Origin: Monarcha castaneiventris obscurior
Lineage: Eukaryota > Chordata > Aves > Passeriformes > Monarchidae
Reading direction: 5' to 3'
Assembly: GCA_026261815.1 (NCBI GenBank)
Contig: JAMPIT010000174.1
Span: forward strand, 5,332,001-5,396,000
DNA: 64,000 bases
Made by a program: the position numbers and the translations under genes. This document shows, piece after piece, positions 23,336 to 36,846 of this stretch. Within the stretch, counting starts at the first letter, position 1, and the number at the start of each line of letters is the position of its first letter. A model generated the notes under the pieces. That model did not search any database and was not told the DNA's origin. It saw only the letters and a list, made by a program, of their open reading frames with translations.

Positions 23336-25826
23336 TCACGGACCCTGCGGAAGTGCCTCGGATGATGGCTCTGCCAGCAGCATCACCCTCCCCATCGCTG
23401 CTGGGTACATTCAGTGAGAAGTTTTGGGATTTGCACTTGGGGGAAAGTGCCCAGCCAATGTTCAGATGTCAGAGCAGCACAGCCATGCAGATGTGCAGCA
23501 CCTGCCGCCATGGTGTCACCATAGTTCCAGGTGCTGGACTCCAAGCTGAAGTCCACATGGCACAGCATCTTGAACAAAAACAATGCTCTCCATAGCCAGC
23601 ACCCACATCCCAGCGTGGTGGCTGCTGCTTTGTTCATGATGCTGATAGTGGGAGGACTGAGCTGGGCTGGAGGAGAGCAGCTGCTCCTAGTCTTTAGTTG
23701 AGGAGAGGAGCTGTGCATATTTCCCGACCCATTTTGCATTTAGAGGTGTGGACCCCGTTCCTGGCCACATCAAAGCTGCCTGCACCTTATGCTATAACAA
23801 AATCATGTGCTTAAGCTTCACAGGCAGCAAAATGTTACCAGAAGTCCTTGATTTAATCCTTCCACATCTTAGCAATGGATTTGGAGAAAGGTGCAGCTTC
23901 AGTGGGCTGCCCAGGGAGTACAAATGTGCATAAACAGTCTGCCAGGCCACATCCACCACCAGGAGACCCAGGCAGAGGGTACAGAGGCATGGGATAGGAG
24001 AAGAGAACACTACTTGGATTCCACAATTTCATACTGGGCCTGTGATGTAGCCCAAGGCAGCACTAGTGCCCTTTGCAGTCTTACCATCAGGGAAATTCAG
24101 GCAGGATTGTCAGGTGTCAGAATTTCCTCTCCTGTAGTCACAAGGGAGATCTTGCACATTGTCTTACTGACTTAGGTGGCTACATCTCTCAGGAAGATTC
24201 TTGCACCTCCTCAAGCCCACTTCAGCTCCTCCTGTGGAGGTGTCTGTCTCCAGCCCTGTCACTGGCTCATGGATGGAATCTGCTGCTGCCACCCCCAGTT
24301 CTGCCTGTTAAGGGGCTGTGGGTCAGTGCCCAGCACTGCCAGCATGGTTCCCACCAGGGTCCCTCATAGCTCCACCCCTCACAGAGCATCTCTCACTCCC
24401 CTGAGTCTGGACTTGGTGGTGGTACCCAAAAGCCCATCATTGCCAGAACCTGACATACCTGAACACTTCACACATAGCAGCTACAGGACTGAACTTTCTA
24501 GCCCTCTTCTTTCTACAAAATCAGACAAAAATACTGTTTATTCCCTTCCAATTGTCCCCTGCAGCTACCTCTGCAGCCTCTCTGCCAGTAACCGACTGCT
24601 TGGTCTAGGCTCTTTCTTGGTTTTGGAGCTCTGCAGCACATGGAGAAGCAAGGAGAGGGATGTGCAGCTGCAAAGAACCACTCATCTCACATGGCAATCA
24701 TATCCCACCTCGTCACCTCTGGGCTGGGGTGCTCTTTTGGCAGCAGAGTTGACAACTCCTGGCAGCAAAGCTGTCCCACACATAGGAGATACTGTGGATG
24801 TGACAAGGGGTAAAAATAGTCTCACACAATTCAACCAACTTCATTTTTCAGTCTTCGTGAAGTGTCAGAATTGAATTTCCAGATACACCACTCCACTGTG
24901 GTGAGAGATGTAATGCTTTAAGAACATATTTTCTTTCTTGTTCAGATGCAGAAAAAACCTCACAAGAACAACTATTCTCATGGGATTTTGCCTAGAATTG
25001 GTAGAAATCTCAAGCAAACAATTCCTTTTTGTAATATCTCTGACTCTCCTGTTCAAAAATCTCTTGAGGATATTTTCCAGGACAGCTGAATTTAAAACTG
25101 AGTGCAACCTAGGTTAGTTGTCAAATCCAAGTGAGTGCACGCAAGTTTTTCCCCCTTCCCTCTTAATAATGACTTGGGCTATTAAAAAAGAGCATTGTTT
25201 CCTGCTCTAGTGTCAGTGCTTGGTGCTATGCTATCAGGAGATTCAGGCACAGGTGAGCTCAAACCAGCTGCAGGGTAAGCACAGCGTAGGGCTACTTCCA
25301 CAGTGGCACACAGTGGGATAAGGGCAGTTCAGAAGCTGGCTTTATTCAGTCCTGATTTTTCACAGCTCCACAGCCTCGCTGTGATTACATGCAATTGGTG
25401 AAAAGAACCATGCTGGCCCAGCATTGCTCTGCAGCAGCAGGAGAGCACAGAGAGCCTGGAATTTGTGACTGCTTTGACCAGGCTGCCTGACAGTCACGCT
25501 CCTCAGGCCTTCCTGCCTGGGTCTCACTGCAGCTGCACTATGGCACTCTTCAAAAGCAAAACCAACAAAAGCATAGCCACCAGGTATTTTAGCATTTGAA
25601 GTTACCCCATCACTAAATTCACCACTGCTCCATGGCAGGAGTAAGGCACTGTGATTTGCTTATATTCCCAGAGTTTGCAGTGTGGGAGTATCCTACAGGA
25701 CTGAATTTTCTCCTCACCCACCTGTGGCACAAAGGGTGTGGGGCACCATCACACATGGTAAAGATGTGTAGTCAGGATCTGCAGCTGGTAGTGCATATCA
25801 GCTCTAATGGGGAATGTTGTTTTGGG

Positions 25827-26030
25827 GAGAAAATAAGAAGAAAATAGGAGAGAGAGAAAAAAAAGAAAAACTGAGAATGCATAAAGCCCTTTGCAGTACA
25901 GTAACAAATGGCTTGGAGATTGATGGGTAAAACATCTTGGGAAAAAATAATTGGAAAAGGAAGATAAGGGAGTAGAAAAACACAAGGAAGGGAAGGGGAC
26001 AGGCTGCAGGAGAAAAGGAAAATTAACAGA
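25827..26030. repeat. Purine-rich low-complexity stretch
   Basis: Two G/A-rich tracts on the plus strand (25,827-25,875 and 25,936-26,030) with AGAAAATAGGAGAGAGAG-type runs. Their opposite strand yields long T/C-rich chance open frames. Confidence 0.6.
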
Positions 26031-28723
26031 TCTGAAGCTGTTATGTTTGGCTGAGAATCCCAGCCAGTCCTGGCTCGGTGCCTATGAAAGTTCTGCAATA
26101 AGGACTAATACATTCACAAGCAAGAGACAGGGATGAGAGAAAAAGGAGGAAATGCTGGATTTTATAAATTTTGTCTTCCAAACCTACTCTAAGGGGAACT
26201 TGATGAGACAGTGAGCAGATCCCCAGGAAGTAACACTTGCCTGCATCTCCTGGTGCTAAAAACTGGCCTCCTGTAGTCCCAGTAAACTGCACTGCAAAAT
26301 AACCAGGCACAAAGGCAGCTTTTCCCAGCCATGGCTATGAGTAAGAATTTGTGGCTTAGCACTCCAAAATCTGACTCCTTCAGACAGATTTCTGTTTGCA
26401 ATGTTGCAAAATTCCCCATGGGGACCTGTCCATACTCCCCCTGTATAATAGGTGGACTGCAGATCAGGACCTGTTTCTCAGATGGGACATGTACAGCAGG
26501 TACAAGAACTCTGTTATTATTAGGATCCTCTGGGTAAATTGTAGTTACATTAAGAAAGAATAATGGCATCGCACTTACAGACACCCTCAATCCAATTCTA
26601 ACAAAACTAATGACTCTCAGTTGGGCAGAAGAGCAATATCAGGTTGCTGTTGCTCATTGATACAGACTGGCAGGGCATCCCCCGCTTTGGTGCTCACCAG
26701 AGCCCAAAGGTTACAGAGAAGTTTTAAAGATCTGCCTCCAGGTTCGACCTGCAATCAGCACTTTTATCTCAAAGACGTATCTTGTCTCTGTGCCATTTCC
26801 TAGAGCTGTCAGGTAATCACAGCTGTTTGTGTTCTCCCGACAGATTTCATGGCTACAAGGCTTCAAAATGAAACAGCCAGGCAATGAGGCGTTTCTCTGG
26901 AGAAGACAGGTTTTGACTAAACAGTTTGAGTTTTACTCACAGTAGAAGTAAAATGGGTTGTGTACCTGACCACTACAAAGCCCGCTCCAGTTCAACAGAA
27001 ATACAAAACCATTAGCCTATCCAAAAAGGACAGGAGACAGAAATCTCATAAATGTCATTAGAGATAAAAGGTCAGACCCATCAAAACTTAAAGAAAAAAA
27101 TCAAAACTGCTGCAAAATTCCATAGAACGTAGATCCCTACAGTGCAAACCCGGAGAAAAGGTTTCCCCAGTTCTTCTGTCAGAGCAGAAATGAAAAATGC
27201 AAGATAGCTTCAGTTAGGATGTAGACCCCTCCAGCACCTCATAGGATGTATCTGGCCCTGCCATCAGCTGTGCCTAAAAAGCACAAAATGAGAAGAATGA
27301 GATGAGGTCAACTGGCAGTAATTGTTTCCATAATCTTCTCTGAGGTCTCTGAGCAGGCCTAGCTGCTTCCTTGGCCTCGTCCCCTGACCTAGAGAGGCTT
27401 GAGCTGGGGAAATGTCTTCCTTCCCTCTTCAAGCCAGAATGGTTTGGCCAGAGCTATCAACCACAAGCCAACAGCATTTGAGGCACTTGTCCCTGTGGTG
27501 CTACACTTTGGACATGATGTAGTCTGGTTTTCAGCCTTGAGGTCTTTAAAAGGCAATTCCCTGCATGAAGGCAAATGGCAAGAGTGACAGCCTGGGAAAA
27601 GGGAAGTTGGGAGGCTCATTCATCGCCACGGAAATGACTGAAGAACAGAGGGCTGCATCCAAACTAGCCTCACCAGGTCTCCCTTCTTAACAACCAGGAG
27701 AAACAGACAGATATAGGGTAGAGTGGCATTTGGATCTTTCCAGATCTGTCTTACCTGCCTGTGTGGTCAAATGTCCATGTTGTCAGATCATATGTGCCTG
27801 GCATGTATGAAGTTTTAAGCAGTGATTTGATTTCCTGCTTTCTCCTGTGACTGTAAATCAGGGTTTTCTCCAGCAGTCTCCTGGGAGTCACCTGGCATGG
27901 TCAGAGAGGTTAATAAGACCCTGTAGCTAGGATCTGGCTACAGATCAAGGTGTAAGGAAATACAAAACCAAAGCTGTACTCATATTTATCTAGGCAAGAT
28001 TTGTCTTGACAGGGAAAAAAGGGTTTAAAATATAGTAGAAACAGATCAACTGAAAAACATTTAGGAAAAACACATGATATGTTACTTGCATTTGATGTAT
28101 TTTAAATGTCTGAAAGTAATGAACTGGCACCTGGCTCAAATGGAAACAAAAGAGGAAAAGGTCTCACTCAGGGGGAGTGGAGAAGGAATAATCCTGATGC
28201 ACACGTTGTTCTCTGAATGTAAATCTACTTCACACTCCTGTAGGTTAACACACCCTCCATGAAAAACATCATTACTCTGAAAGGGTTTTATTTATATTAA
28301 TATAAAGGGAAACCTTCTGTTGCCCAGAAAAGATGAAAAATATTTAAACCAGATCTGACACAAACTGCTGTAAATAGCAAGAATAGAGGACACATGGTGG
28401 TCTTGGTGATAATTTTACTTTATTGTCACAAACCATTATCCCTAACTTCCCTGAGATGCACATGCTGCATACATAGAATGGCTGTGCATGGCCATGGACT
28501 AGAGAGTAGGAACCTAGAAGCTGGGAAGAAGCAATAGATAACCAACAAAGAAGAAAAACCCAAACACTTGTGCATAAAACCTTCAGCTCACTGCTGGGCA
28601 ATTTTATCAGCATAAAGAATACGCACAGCTCATCCTTACAGTGCCTCTGTAACTCAGGAGCGGGGATTAGGGAAAAAAAAGGAGTAATCCACTAGATAAA
28701 TGTTTACTTCCTTTTCTCTCCAG

Positions 28724-28763
28724 TAACCCCTTGGCCCCAGGCGGCAGGGAGCCCATTTGATAG
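28724..28763 (+). other. Short exon-like segment in a possible conserved non-coding block
   Basis: The acceptor CTTCCTTTTCTCTCCAG is followed by 40 bp and a GTAAAGTAAG donor. The surrounding 28.65-28.98 kb has balanced composition and FOX-like (TGTTTAC) and homeodomain-like (GATTAATT) sites. No protein is recognised. This is either a small non-coding exon or coincidence in a regulatory block. Confidence 0.15.
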
Positions 28764-30189
28764 GTAAAGTAAGTGGTGCTTCCCTCTCTCCTGCTGACAG
28801 CTCGGTGAGGCTCAGCACTATCTGCTCATGCAGGTACAGCTTGTTTGATATAACTTCTCCTCACTGCACAAAGTGGCCAGGTGCTGTGACAGCTCGTTGG
28901 AGCTCTCCAAGTCATTCCGGCAGGATTTTTCTACCATTATCCTCCCACAGCCCTCAGGGATATGATTAATTCATGGAGCATCACTGAAGGCATCTTTCTA
29001 TGGCATATGGAGCTAAAGTGTCCTCTTCACAGAGCTGCCTGGGGGCAACCATGGAATTTGTGCAGACAATCCCACTAGGTAGTCAATCTTGTAAAAGCAC
29101 TGATATTACAAAGTAAATACAAGTGATCTATTTGTTTAAGGTTATTACTGTGACCGACAGGGTATTAAAACAATCTTTCTACTGACAAAAGATATCAGGC
29201 CTGCACTCCCATTTGATGTTCCTAGGCATGCTTTTCTTCTTTCTTTCTCAGCCACTGAGCTTTGGGGTGCTCATCAAACTCAACTGATATGGAGTTCGGA
29301 GCGCACCGCACAACCAGCCCATTGAAATTCAATTCAGATATGGGGGTTAAATTATAAAAAGAAACCTTAGCTAGTAATAACACTTTGATGTGCAGATGCA
29401 TAAAAGTTTCTTCTGAAACAAATCAGCTTCAAGCCATGCTATTTGATTCATGTTTTAGCTTTTAATGAATCCAAAGCATGAATACTAAACATTGCCCACT
29501 GTGGTCAGGAAACTCACAGTGGGTGATGTATGAAGGCTTCCATTTCACCCTTTTATCGAGGCTACATATAGACACTTCCCCACTACAAAAATACCCTGCC
29601 CCACGTTCAGAGCAAAAAGGTCAATCACTTTATGTCTGGCCCCTTTTCAAAAACATACCATTTCTCTTGGAACTGGAAATTTCAGCTAGGAAAGGACATC
29701 ACCTTCCTAGATGCATTCGATATCAATGCAGCAGAAAGACATAAGGAAAAAGACAAATCTAGACAGACCCCCTCCACTCCACGCTTTGCAGACCATGCCT
29801 CACTCCCCTGTTCACTTTCTTTTCTGAAGTACACAGTCCTATGCAACTCCCAGTTTGCTTATCCATCTATTTTTGCTTTTATTTACATTTAGCTTGTAAA
29901 TGCCTGGGCCAGCCAGGAGCCTCAGAGAGATGTTAGCACACAACCCTCCCTCAGGCCCTTAGTTTCTGGTTTTAAAGATGATCTCAGCTGTAAGCCTGAC
30001 ACACAACCTGTGAGAAGATGCATCACCAGGGAACCAGCCTTCACTTTGACCTGTCAAGGTCTCCAGATGTCAGCCCCAGCTCTTTGGTGCTGTTCACGTA
30101 AACTCGCCTGGCACAAGCCTCTCACCTGAGTTTGTAATAGCAGCCAAAAAATCAAGTTATGTAGCTCTTTATCTACTGCCCCATAACTG

Positions 30190-30322
30190 GCAGTTTTCAA
30201 GTCAAGGCTGAATGGGACTTTGAGCAACCTGGTCTAGTGGAAGGTGTCCCTGTCCATGGTGGTTAGAACTGAATGATCTTTAAGGTCCCTTCAAAACCAA
30301 ACAGTTCTATGATTCTATGATA
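30190..30322 (+). mobile_element. CR1 LINE 3' end fragment with terminal octamer-type repeats
   Basis: The plus strand shows the classic CR1 3' order: GACTTTGAGCAACCTGGTCT, then GTCCCTGTCCATGGTGG, then GATCTTTAAGGTCCCTTC, ending in TTCTATGATTCTATGAT. It is 5'-truncated, about 130 bp. The intact terminal repeats indicate a fairly recent insertion compared with the minus-strand fossils nearby. Confidence 0.92.
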
Positions 30323-33300
30323 CCTGACCATAATGCAAATGCAACCCTTGGTGAGTTGTGTCTGGTCCAAGCCTTTAGTAGAATCAACCCATACAATTTT
30401 CCCAGGCTGACATTTGAATCCTGTGGGTTCTGAAAGTCGTTCAGTAGATTTCTATATCCGCATGAGGAAAGAAAGATGAGTCTTTTTTTTCCTTTCATGA
30501 TATAACCCTTTCATTTACACTTTTCTGGAGTTTTGTGAAGTCCTCACCTGTATGGTTCAGGCTTGATAGGGTCTTTTGGCTAGCTGTGTTCAAGTTTTCT
30601 TGCTGGGCTTGATCCATCCCCGTATCTTTTGCACTACTCACAGAGGGAGAGGCGCTGATCACTCTCCTCTGCCCAGCCTTGTGTGTGATGGTTCCTTGTC
30701 CCTTGCCACTGCATGTGTCATGTTCCTCTGAGCCACACTGCTGTTCTCTGCTCCTAGTCCCTCACCCAAGATACAGGAGTGTATACTGCTGGCTTTATCC
30801 TTGCACCTATCTTTTTTGAGAAGCTCAAGGTTTAATTTTTTCCCAAAGTCATCTCCTTTTCTCAGGAATGAGAGTAAGGAGAACCTTCATGGCTTTCTTA
30901 AAACAAATAACAATTACAGCATTAACATGGCATTTGAATAACTGTGTGAAAAACTTGGGAGTTAGAAGTCAATTCTAATTTAATAATCAAATGAGATTGG
31001 AATGTCTTTGATTTAATTTGCTCTCTTGGTGCTATACCTTTTAATGGAGAAAGAGTTTCCCCTTCGGAGCAAAACCAGCTCCTGTGTCTGTCAAAATTCA
31101 CCCTGGTGCAGAGCTGGGTCACTGTGTCCTTCTCAGCTCCAGAGGGACGGGGGCTTACACTGTGCCCTTGTTGAGGACCCAGGGATGTGGCATGTGGGAA
31201 AGCCCAGGAAGGATTTATGGTTCCCCCACTCCAGTGTGTCCCTGGGCACAGTCCATTGAAAAGCAGCAGGTGGGATGTGGGGGTCCTAAATGCATCTTGG
31301 TCCCAGCAGGTCTTTCACCCTCTGCAACATCATCCCTCATTTATGCCTGAATGTACAAATCCAGGTTGTCCTGGTGGATGGTCAGTGGTAGGTACCTAAT
31401 CCACCAGTCACTCATTCCAAGCTGAAGCTGTGGCTCAGGTTAATTTTCCTGACAAATCTTAACTGTAATTTAAATTTCCTACCTATTTAAGCTGAGCAAT
31501 CTGTACTTCAGATCTCTTGAGCATTAATAAAACAGTTATGAGAAATTTCAGGATAAAAGGTTAAGCCCATAAAAATATGCAACTCATTTATAAAAATAAC
31601 TCCATCAGGTTTTCACAGACCAGGAAGACAAAGGTGTTAATTTCTGCATTTGAAATAACCTTGGGACTATCACTGGTAGAAGTCACTGGAGTAGCCACTC
31701 TTTGTGAGTTGGCTGCTTTAAACTTTTCAAAATCTGTAACTACCCACAGGCTTTGCAGCACAGTGTCAGTGAAGCACTTTCTACTTGACAACCGAGGAAG
31801 AAGCCTGGGACAACAAGAGACATTCTTGGCCACCTTCTGGAGCTCACTCCCTCCTATGATGTTCAGTACATGACCTTCTCCCAGCAGGATTGTCTCAGCT
31901 GGATGGGCCATGCTCAACACCTGGAGATGCTCTCTGCAGAGTCACAAAGAACTGACCACAGCAGTGCCACCTGTGAGAGATTTTTCAGGGCACATAAGGC
32001 ATCTGAACCACTCCTAATGACTTCTGCCAGCTGGGATGACTCAGTTTATATCCCCTGTGACTGGGGAACCACTGGGTCTGGCTCAGATACAGTCACTTGG
32101 CATTGCAGACAACCTCGGTAGGGTAAAAGGAAGTCATTTTTGTCTCTCTCCCCTCTCAGTGGGGAGAACCAAGGGTGTCGGTGTTATAAGGTGAACCCAA
32201 TTAAACAGTTAAAGTATTCCACAGCCATTTAAGGGTAACTTCATTATTAGTGGCTCCCTTTTGAGCCGAGATTGTGAAAAAGCTGATGCGTTAGCTGCCC
32301 AGAAGATATACAAACCCAGTGGGGTCTGGAGACAACTTTGAAGTTCTATTAAAACCCAGATCTTTTGCTTTTGCTGTAAAATACTATGAAAAATGTTTAT
32401 GTAGTTCCTCAGGAGCTCAGAAATAATTTTAAAATAAATCAGCTTAAAATAAACCAAATAATTCCTTGTTATTTGTGATACCATATTCATCCTCATATAA
32501 GCAGCTTTTCTCACTAAGCATTAGCTTGTATTTGCGTATCAATTTTAGAAAGCCTGGCTTCTTTCCATCTATCAGCCTTTAAAGCCTTTTCTGCTGCAGT
32601 ATGTGCTGGACAGTCAGGTAAATGCAAGGCAAGCATCCTTCTAGCTCATTACTGCTGATTACCCTGCTCTGGCTTGGCTTTCTTCTCTGCTTGTTCTGCA
32701 GGCTTGGCCTTTTCTGGGAACTGCCATCATTCTACACAGTAGCACAGCAAAAGGCAGTTGTTTAAAGATGTTTTCTTTTGTGGGGGAAAATGATGCTGTG
32801 CAGGTGTTGCTCACAGTCTGTGATATTCCAGAAGAACCTCTGGGGTTGGCCTCAAATGTGCAGAAAGGTTCTGTACTCAAGATCACTCAAATTTACATCA
32901 AAATCTATGTTGCTATGAGTAGTGATAATCACTGCAACAAAACCCAGCATGGGGGGCTTCTTGCCTGTTTTGTCTTGGTCACATACTAAACTCCCTCTAA
33001 GCTCCAAGAGGTTTGTTTTAGTTTTAATCTTACATAATTAATATTTATGGTTTGTCCAATGTCTTATCCAGTCTTACTTATCACAAACCATATTTTAACA
33101 GAAATCACTTCTCAAACCAATAGCTTAATGGAAGGGAAAAGTTTTCTCTCCTCTGCAGCCTGTCCAGGGAGAAGGGAGCAGGTGCCCATGGCCACACAGC
33201 GACTGTAAGTGAGGAGTCATCAGATGGGGACAAATTGTGGTTGATACCAGAGCAGGTCCTAGGAAAACAATGTCTCTTTCCAACCACCATAATTTCATAT

Positions 33301-33427
33301 AAGATAGCTCACCATAGGCTGGCAATCCTCTTAGGTGTATTTTTTTTTGTTCCTGTTTGTGTTAAAAATGAGAGCAGAAGCAGTAGAGTGCTCCAAGCAC
33401 AAGCATATACTGTGGGAATAGAAGTGG
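30323..33427. other. Gene-free stretch
   Basis: Nothing recognised except ordinary unique DNA. Around 30.60-30.75 kb a few words (CACAGAGGGAGAGGCGCTGATC) recall internal CR1 sequence but are too weak to call. Confidence 0.5.
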
Positions 33428-33580
33428 CAGTAATAGTACTTAGCCTTTATGTATTGGCTTTTCATCTGTAGATTTCAAAGCACTTCTACAAAAGGACATT
33501 ACCGTCATTCTCCGTGTTCTCCTGAAAGGAGAAGGGACATGACCAAGATCACCAGCATGTCCCACCAGCCTCCCACAGCT
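33428..33580. repeat. Old SINE-like interspersed relic
   Basis: The plus strand reads AGTACTTAGCCTTTATGTAT, GGCTTTTCATCTGTAGATTT, CAAAGCACTTCTACAAAAGG, then ACATGACCAAGATCACCAGC. I recognise this order from an old amniote repeat (TTTTCATCTGTAGATCTCAAAGC..TTTACAAAGG, later ..GACTTGCCCAAGGTCAC). The family name is uncertain, and the match is from memory and diverged. It is not a gene. Confidence 0.45.
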
Positions 33581-36414
33581 GCCAGCTCTCATGCTGTTTT
33601 CCCCACCACTTGTCCTGGTGTGTTTGATCTTTACTGGGCTCTTTCTCATCACCTTCCTTCCCCAGGTGCCTACCAGAAAGGGACCAGCCCTAAACGGATG
33701 GGAGCAACCCTTGTGTGGGAGCTGCTGCCAGGGATCCCATGCTGGATGGTGTGGGAAAAGACCTCTCTCCAGGCAAAGGCATCATCCCAGCTTCTCAAGG
33801 TGGGCTGCCTGAAGAGCTGTTTCTCTCTCTCCTGCTGGTGCAAAAGGAAACAGTCAATTAGTGCAGTGTTAATAAAACACACCTGCAGTTCATTTGTTTT
33901 TTTTTATAAATGTATAATATGCATACATAAAAGAAATACATAGGGGGAAAGAGAGTAACCCAGTTACCGATTTCTATATGAAGAGCAAGGAATATTCTCA
34001 GAGCCCACTTGCATTCATCCCTTTAGAAACTACATAAACTTGTGGGGTGTTGAAGCACTGCCAGGAGAGGGGCAGTCACATTGCAGTGAGTTTTGTACCA
34101 CTTGCAGGTCTTTCACACAGACGGATTCCTTAAATGTGTTTCAAGGCAGTGAAAGGCTGGAGAGTTGATGCTTAAAAACATTTTAAGGTGAGCTGTGGTA
34201 CTGAATAAGCAAAGAGCAGTGGGGAGCCCCTGGCAGCTGCAGCAGAATCTGGGCCTGTTCTTTATGGGACAAAAATGCATCTTCTGCGTTTTGTCCTCGT
34301 GAGCTGTGAATGCTGAACAACACCAGCATTTCCATGGAGATGGAGGCATTGTGTATTGTTGAGGGAAGGATGTGAATTTAAAACAGAAATATGATAGATC
34401 TCCAAATGCTGCTCAGGAGGCAAGGCACTGTTATGCTAAAAAGCCTGTTTTCCAGCCCTCTGCCATGGCTATGGAGGGCTGCCACTGTTAACTTCTTCAG
34501 TTCCAAACCCAGTAGGCACCAGGACAGTGAACAGTCTGATATAGCTTAAAATCTATGCAGAGATAGCAAGGCACTTGTCTGGCTGATCACTCAGCCCCAC
34601 TTTTTCCATGATATATAATTTCCATGCCAATGTGGCAGCAAGTGCTCCCCCTGCAAGGTAATAGAAAGCTTCAGTACCCTGAGGGAATGAGAGTGTAGGC
34701 TCAGCATCCTGAAGGATAAAACCACCAGATTTCGGATTTGCAGAAGAATCTAATGTGAGGAGTTAAGAAAAAAAATACATATATTTTAAATATTTATATG
34801 TCAGCCTTCCTTTAAGTGCCAGAAAATGCAAGGGAAACATGATATTCAAGCCAAACAAGTATTAGGGGCCAACATTTTCTCTTTTTACATCTTCTTGCAA
34901 CTTGATACTTAAACTGTGCTTGAAACCAGGAAAAAGCAGCAAAAGACCCAGGAAGGTGACTTGGCAGGCGGTTTTGCTTGCTTCTAGCTGAAGGAGCCCT
35001 CTCCTCCCATAAAGGTCTTTTGAGCTTTCTTAGGAATGGGCAACCTCAGAGATATGGAAAACATGATATATTGTGTACCTGCAGAAAAAATCTTGGTGTA
35101 CCACTGTGGAGGTGCAGGCAGTCTTGCAAAAGCCCTCACCTGAACGGGAGTGGAGCAGTCAGCCAGGGAAGCCCCTGGGAGGGATGCTTGGGAGAGACAC
35201 ATGGAGGCTGAGAAGGTGGTCATCTCTGCAGAAACAAGACAGAATGGTACTTGCAAGAAGCTAGAAGGGAGCTGATGTGTTTGCTAAACCTGTCACAAGA
35301 AATTTAGCATGGGAGGAGCCTCTGTCTCTGCCCAGGAAAAGCAGGCTCTCTGCTTCCCCAGAGGTCTGGCTGTGGAAAGGACCCTCTGCTGCCACTGTCC
35401 TCCAGACCCACAGCTCCACCTGTCACACAGGACAGGGTCCTCGATCCCTGGGGTCCCCTGAATCAGGCACTGCCACGAGCAACAGCACCAGGAAAGACTA
35501 CAAAGTCTTTCATTTATTCGCAAAGAGCTGAATGCCTTGTGAATGTCATTATGAAATTACTTTCTTTTGTTTAGGGCTGGAGGTGGAAGGAGTGGAAGGG
35601 GGAGTTAGCAACATAACCCCATGTGCTGCATTTCTGTCTATGGTAAGTAAAGGAACTGTACCCCAGAAATCTTCAGGGCCCAGCATCCTTTGGTCCTCTC
35701 AGAGAGGCATGGCTGAAGCACTGACAGCCTTTCCTGACCCTCAGGTCACGGCAGCTTTCCCAAACCACTGCCTCCTGCTCCCTAAGATGCCCAGCTGCGC
35801 AGGTCTGTCCCCATTTTCCCTGCCTGGTTGAAGATGGAAAATGCCATGCCATTAATTGCATGGTGGCAGGTCAAATGCTTGTCTTTCACTGCTCTTCATA
35901 TGCTACAGAAAAAGAAGCATTTTACATATTCTTGATTAGACAAATGGCCCACTGAAGGCAATATTCATTAAAATTCCATATGCCTAAGAATCATTAAAAC
36001 ACAGAGCTGGCTTGTCCACACACACAAATTTTCTAGTGTTAAATCATGGAATTTTAACACTTAATGATTTTAGAAAAAAAGCTAATATGTCAACAAACCA
36101 TTGAAAAACTACTGCAGGCCTGAAATTCCTGGTAAAACTATAGCTTGATTACTGGGTTGGGGGGTTTTTTGTGGGTTTTTTTTCATGCTACTCACAATGT
36201 TTGGAAACCACAGACTGAAAATTTCTTATCATTGTTGTAAATAAACACAGTGTGTGGGAGGGAGAAAACAGAAAACATCAGGCTGCCGTTTGTCACGAGA
36301 CTTTTAGGAGAACAGGGAAAACTAGGACAAGCAGTTCATGTCAACACAAGGCACAAGGCTGGGGGGACCTCCCTGGTCAGGCAGTCAGCCTTGGCCATCT
36401 CAGCAGGCATGTAA
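33581..36414. other. Gene-free stretch
   Basis: Unique DNA, with the one exon-like segment at 35,575-35,642. T-rich run near 36,158-36,183. Confidence 0.5.
35575..35642 (+). other. Exon-like segment with strong splice sites (unidentified)
   Basis: A pyrimidine-rich acceptor (TTACTTTCTTTTGTTTAG) precedes 68 bp that end in ATG and run into GTAAGTAAAG, a near-perfect donor. One frame is open (LEVEGVEGGVSNITPCAAFL..), but it matches nothing I know and the length is not a multiple of three. It could be an exon of a long non-coding RNA or pure coincidence. No partner exon was found. Confidence 0.2.
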
Positions 36415-36700
36415 TACGACCTTCATAAACTGACCCAGATCCACCTTAAAGTTATTAAATACATTTCCTCCACTAGGACACTGTGGTTATTCTTCTGATA
36501 GACTTCTACCCTTCTGCTAATTTCCAGCTTATGTTTATTCAAGACCAGTTTATATCCCACATCTAAGCTGCCCTTCAGATCAAATATCCCTGAGGACCAT
36601 TCCCTGAATACTGAATATTGAATATATCCTCTCCCTTTACATGTTTTACCAGGCTAAACACAGACCCTCTGCTGCCTTCTTGAATGGCAGCTTTTCCTTT
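36415..36700 (-). mobile_element. Probable ancient L3/CR1-type LINE 3' fossil
   Basis: Reverse-complement reading gives AAGCTGGAAATTAGCAGAAG, then GAGGAAATGTATTTAATAAC, then GGATCTGGGTCAGTTTATGA. This order resembles the L3 3' region (a GGAAATTAGAAG-type block, then a GATAAGTTTATGGA-type block). It is strongly diverged. The same minus orientation as the fossils at 37.9 and 42.8 kb is seen. A search against an amniote repeat library would settle the family. Confidence 0.5.
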
Positions 36701-36846
36701 CCACAAGCAGCCACAACAGTGACTGGGGTGTGCAGGTATCTCTGCTGGACACTGGTTATCAGACCTACATTTCCTGCCCATAGGATGGGTATGGATTTGA
36801 AGGCAGTCTAGGAGGTCAATGTTGTCAATGCAAAAGTAGTCTTATG

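Larger units (their letters stand above)
22305..30189. other. Gene-free stretch
   Basis: No known exon recognised. It holds the palindrome at 23.3 kb, purine-rich tracts at 25.8-26.0 kb and the possible regulatory/exon-like block at 28.65-28.98 kb. A 232-codon plus-strand frame at 24,176-24,874 lacks recognisable domains. Confidence 0.55.

Noticed and set aside
24176..24874. 232-codon plus-strand open frame
   Set aside because: Ser/Pro/Leu-rich chance translation with no family resemblance and overlapping frames of similar quality.
26735..26755. GGTTCGACC, recalling a tRNA T-loop
   Set aside because: No A-box, no acceptor stem and no cloverleaf can be drawn around it. No tRNA gene was found in the window.
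31588..31920. 110-codon minus-strand frame that looked protein-like
   Set aside because: No family could be named, there are no splice sites at its edges, and an opposite-strand frame of similar length covers the same DNA.
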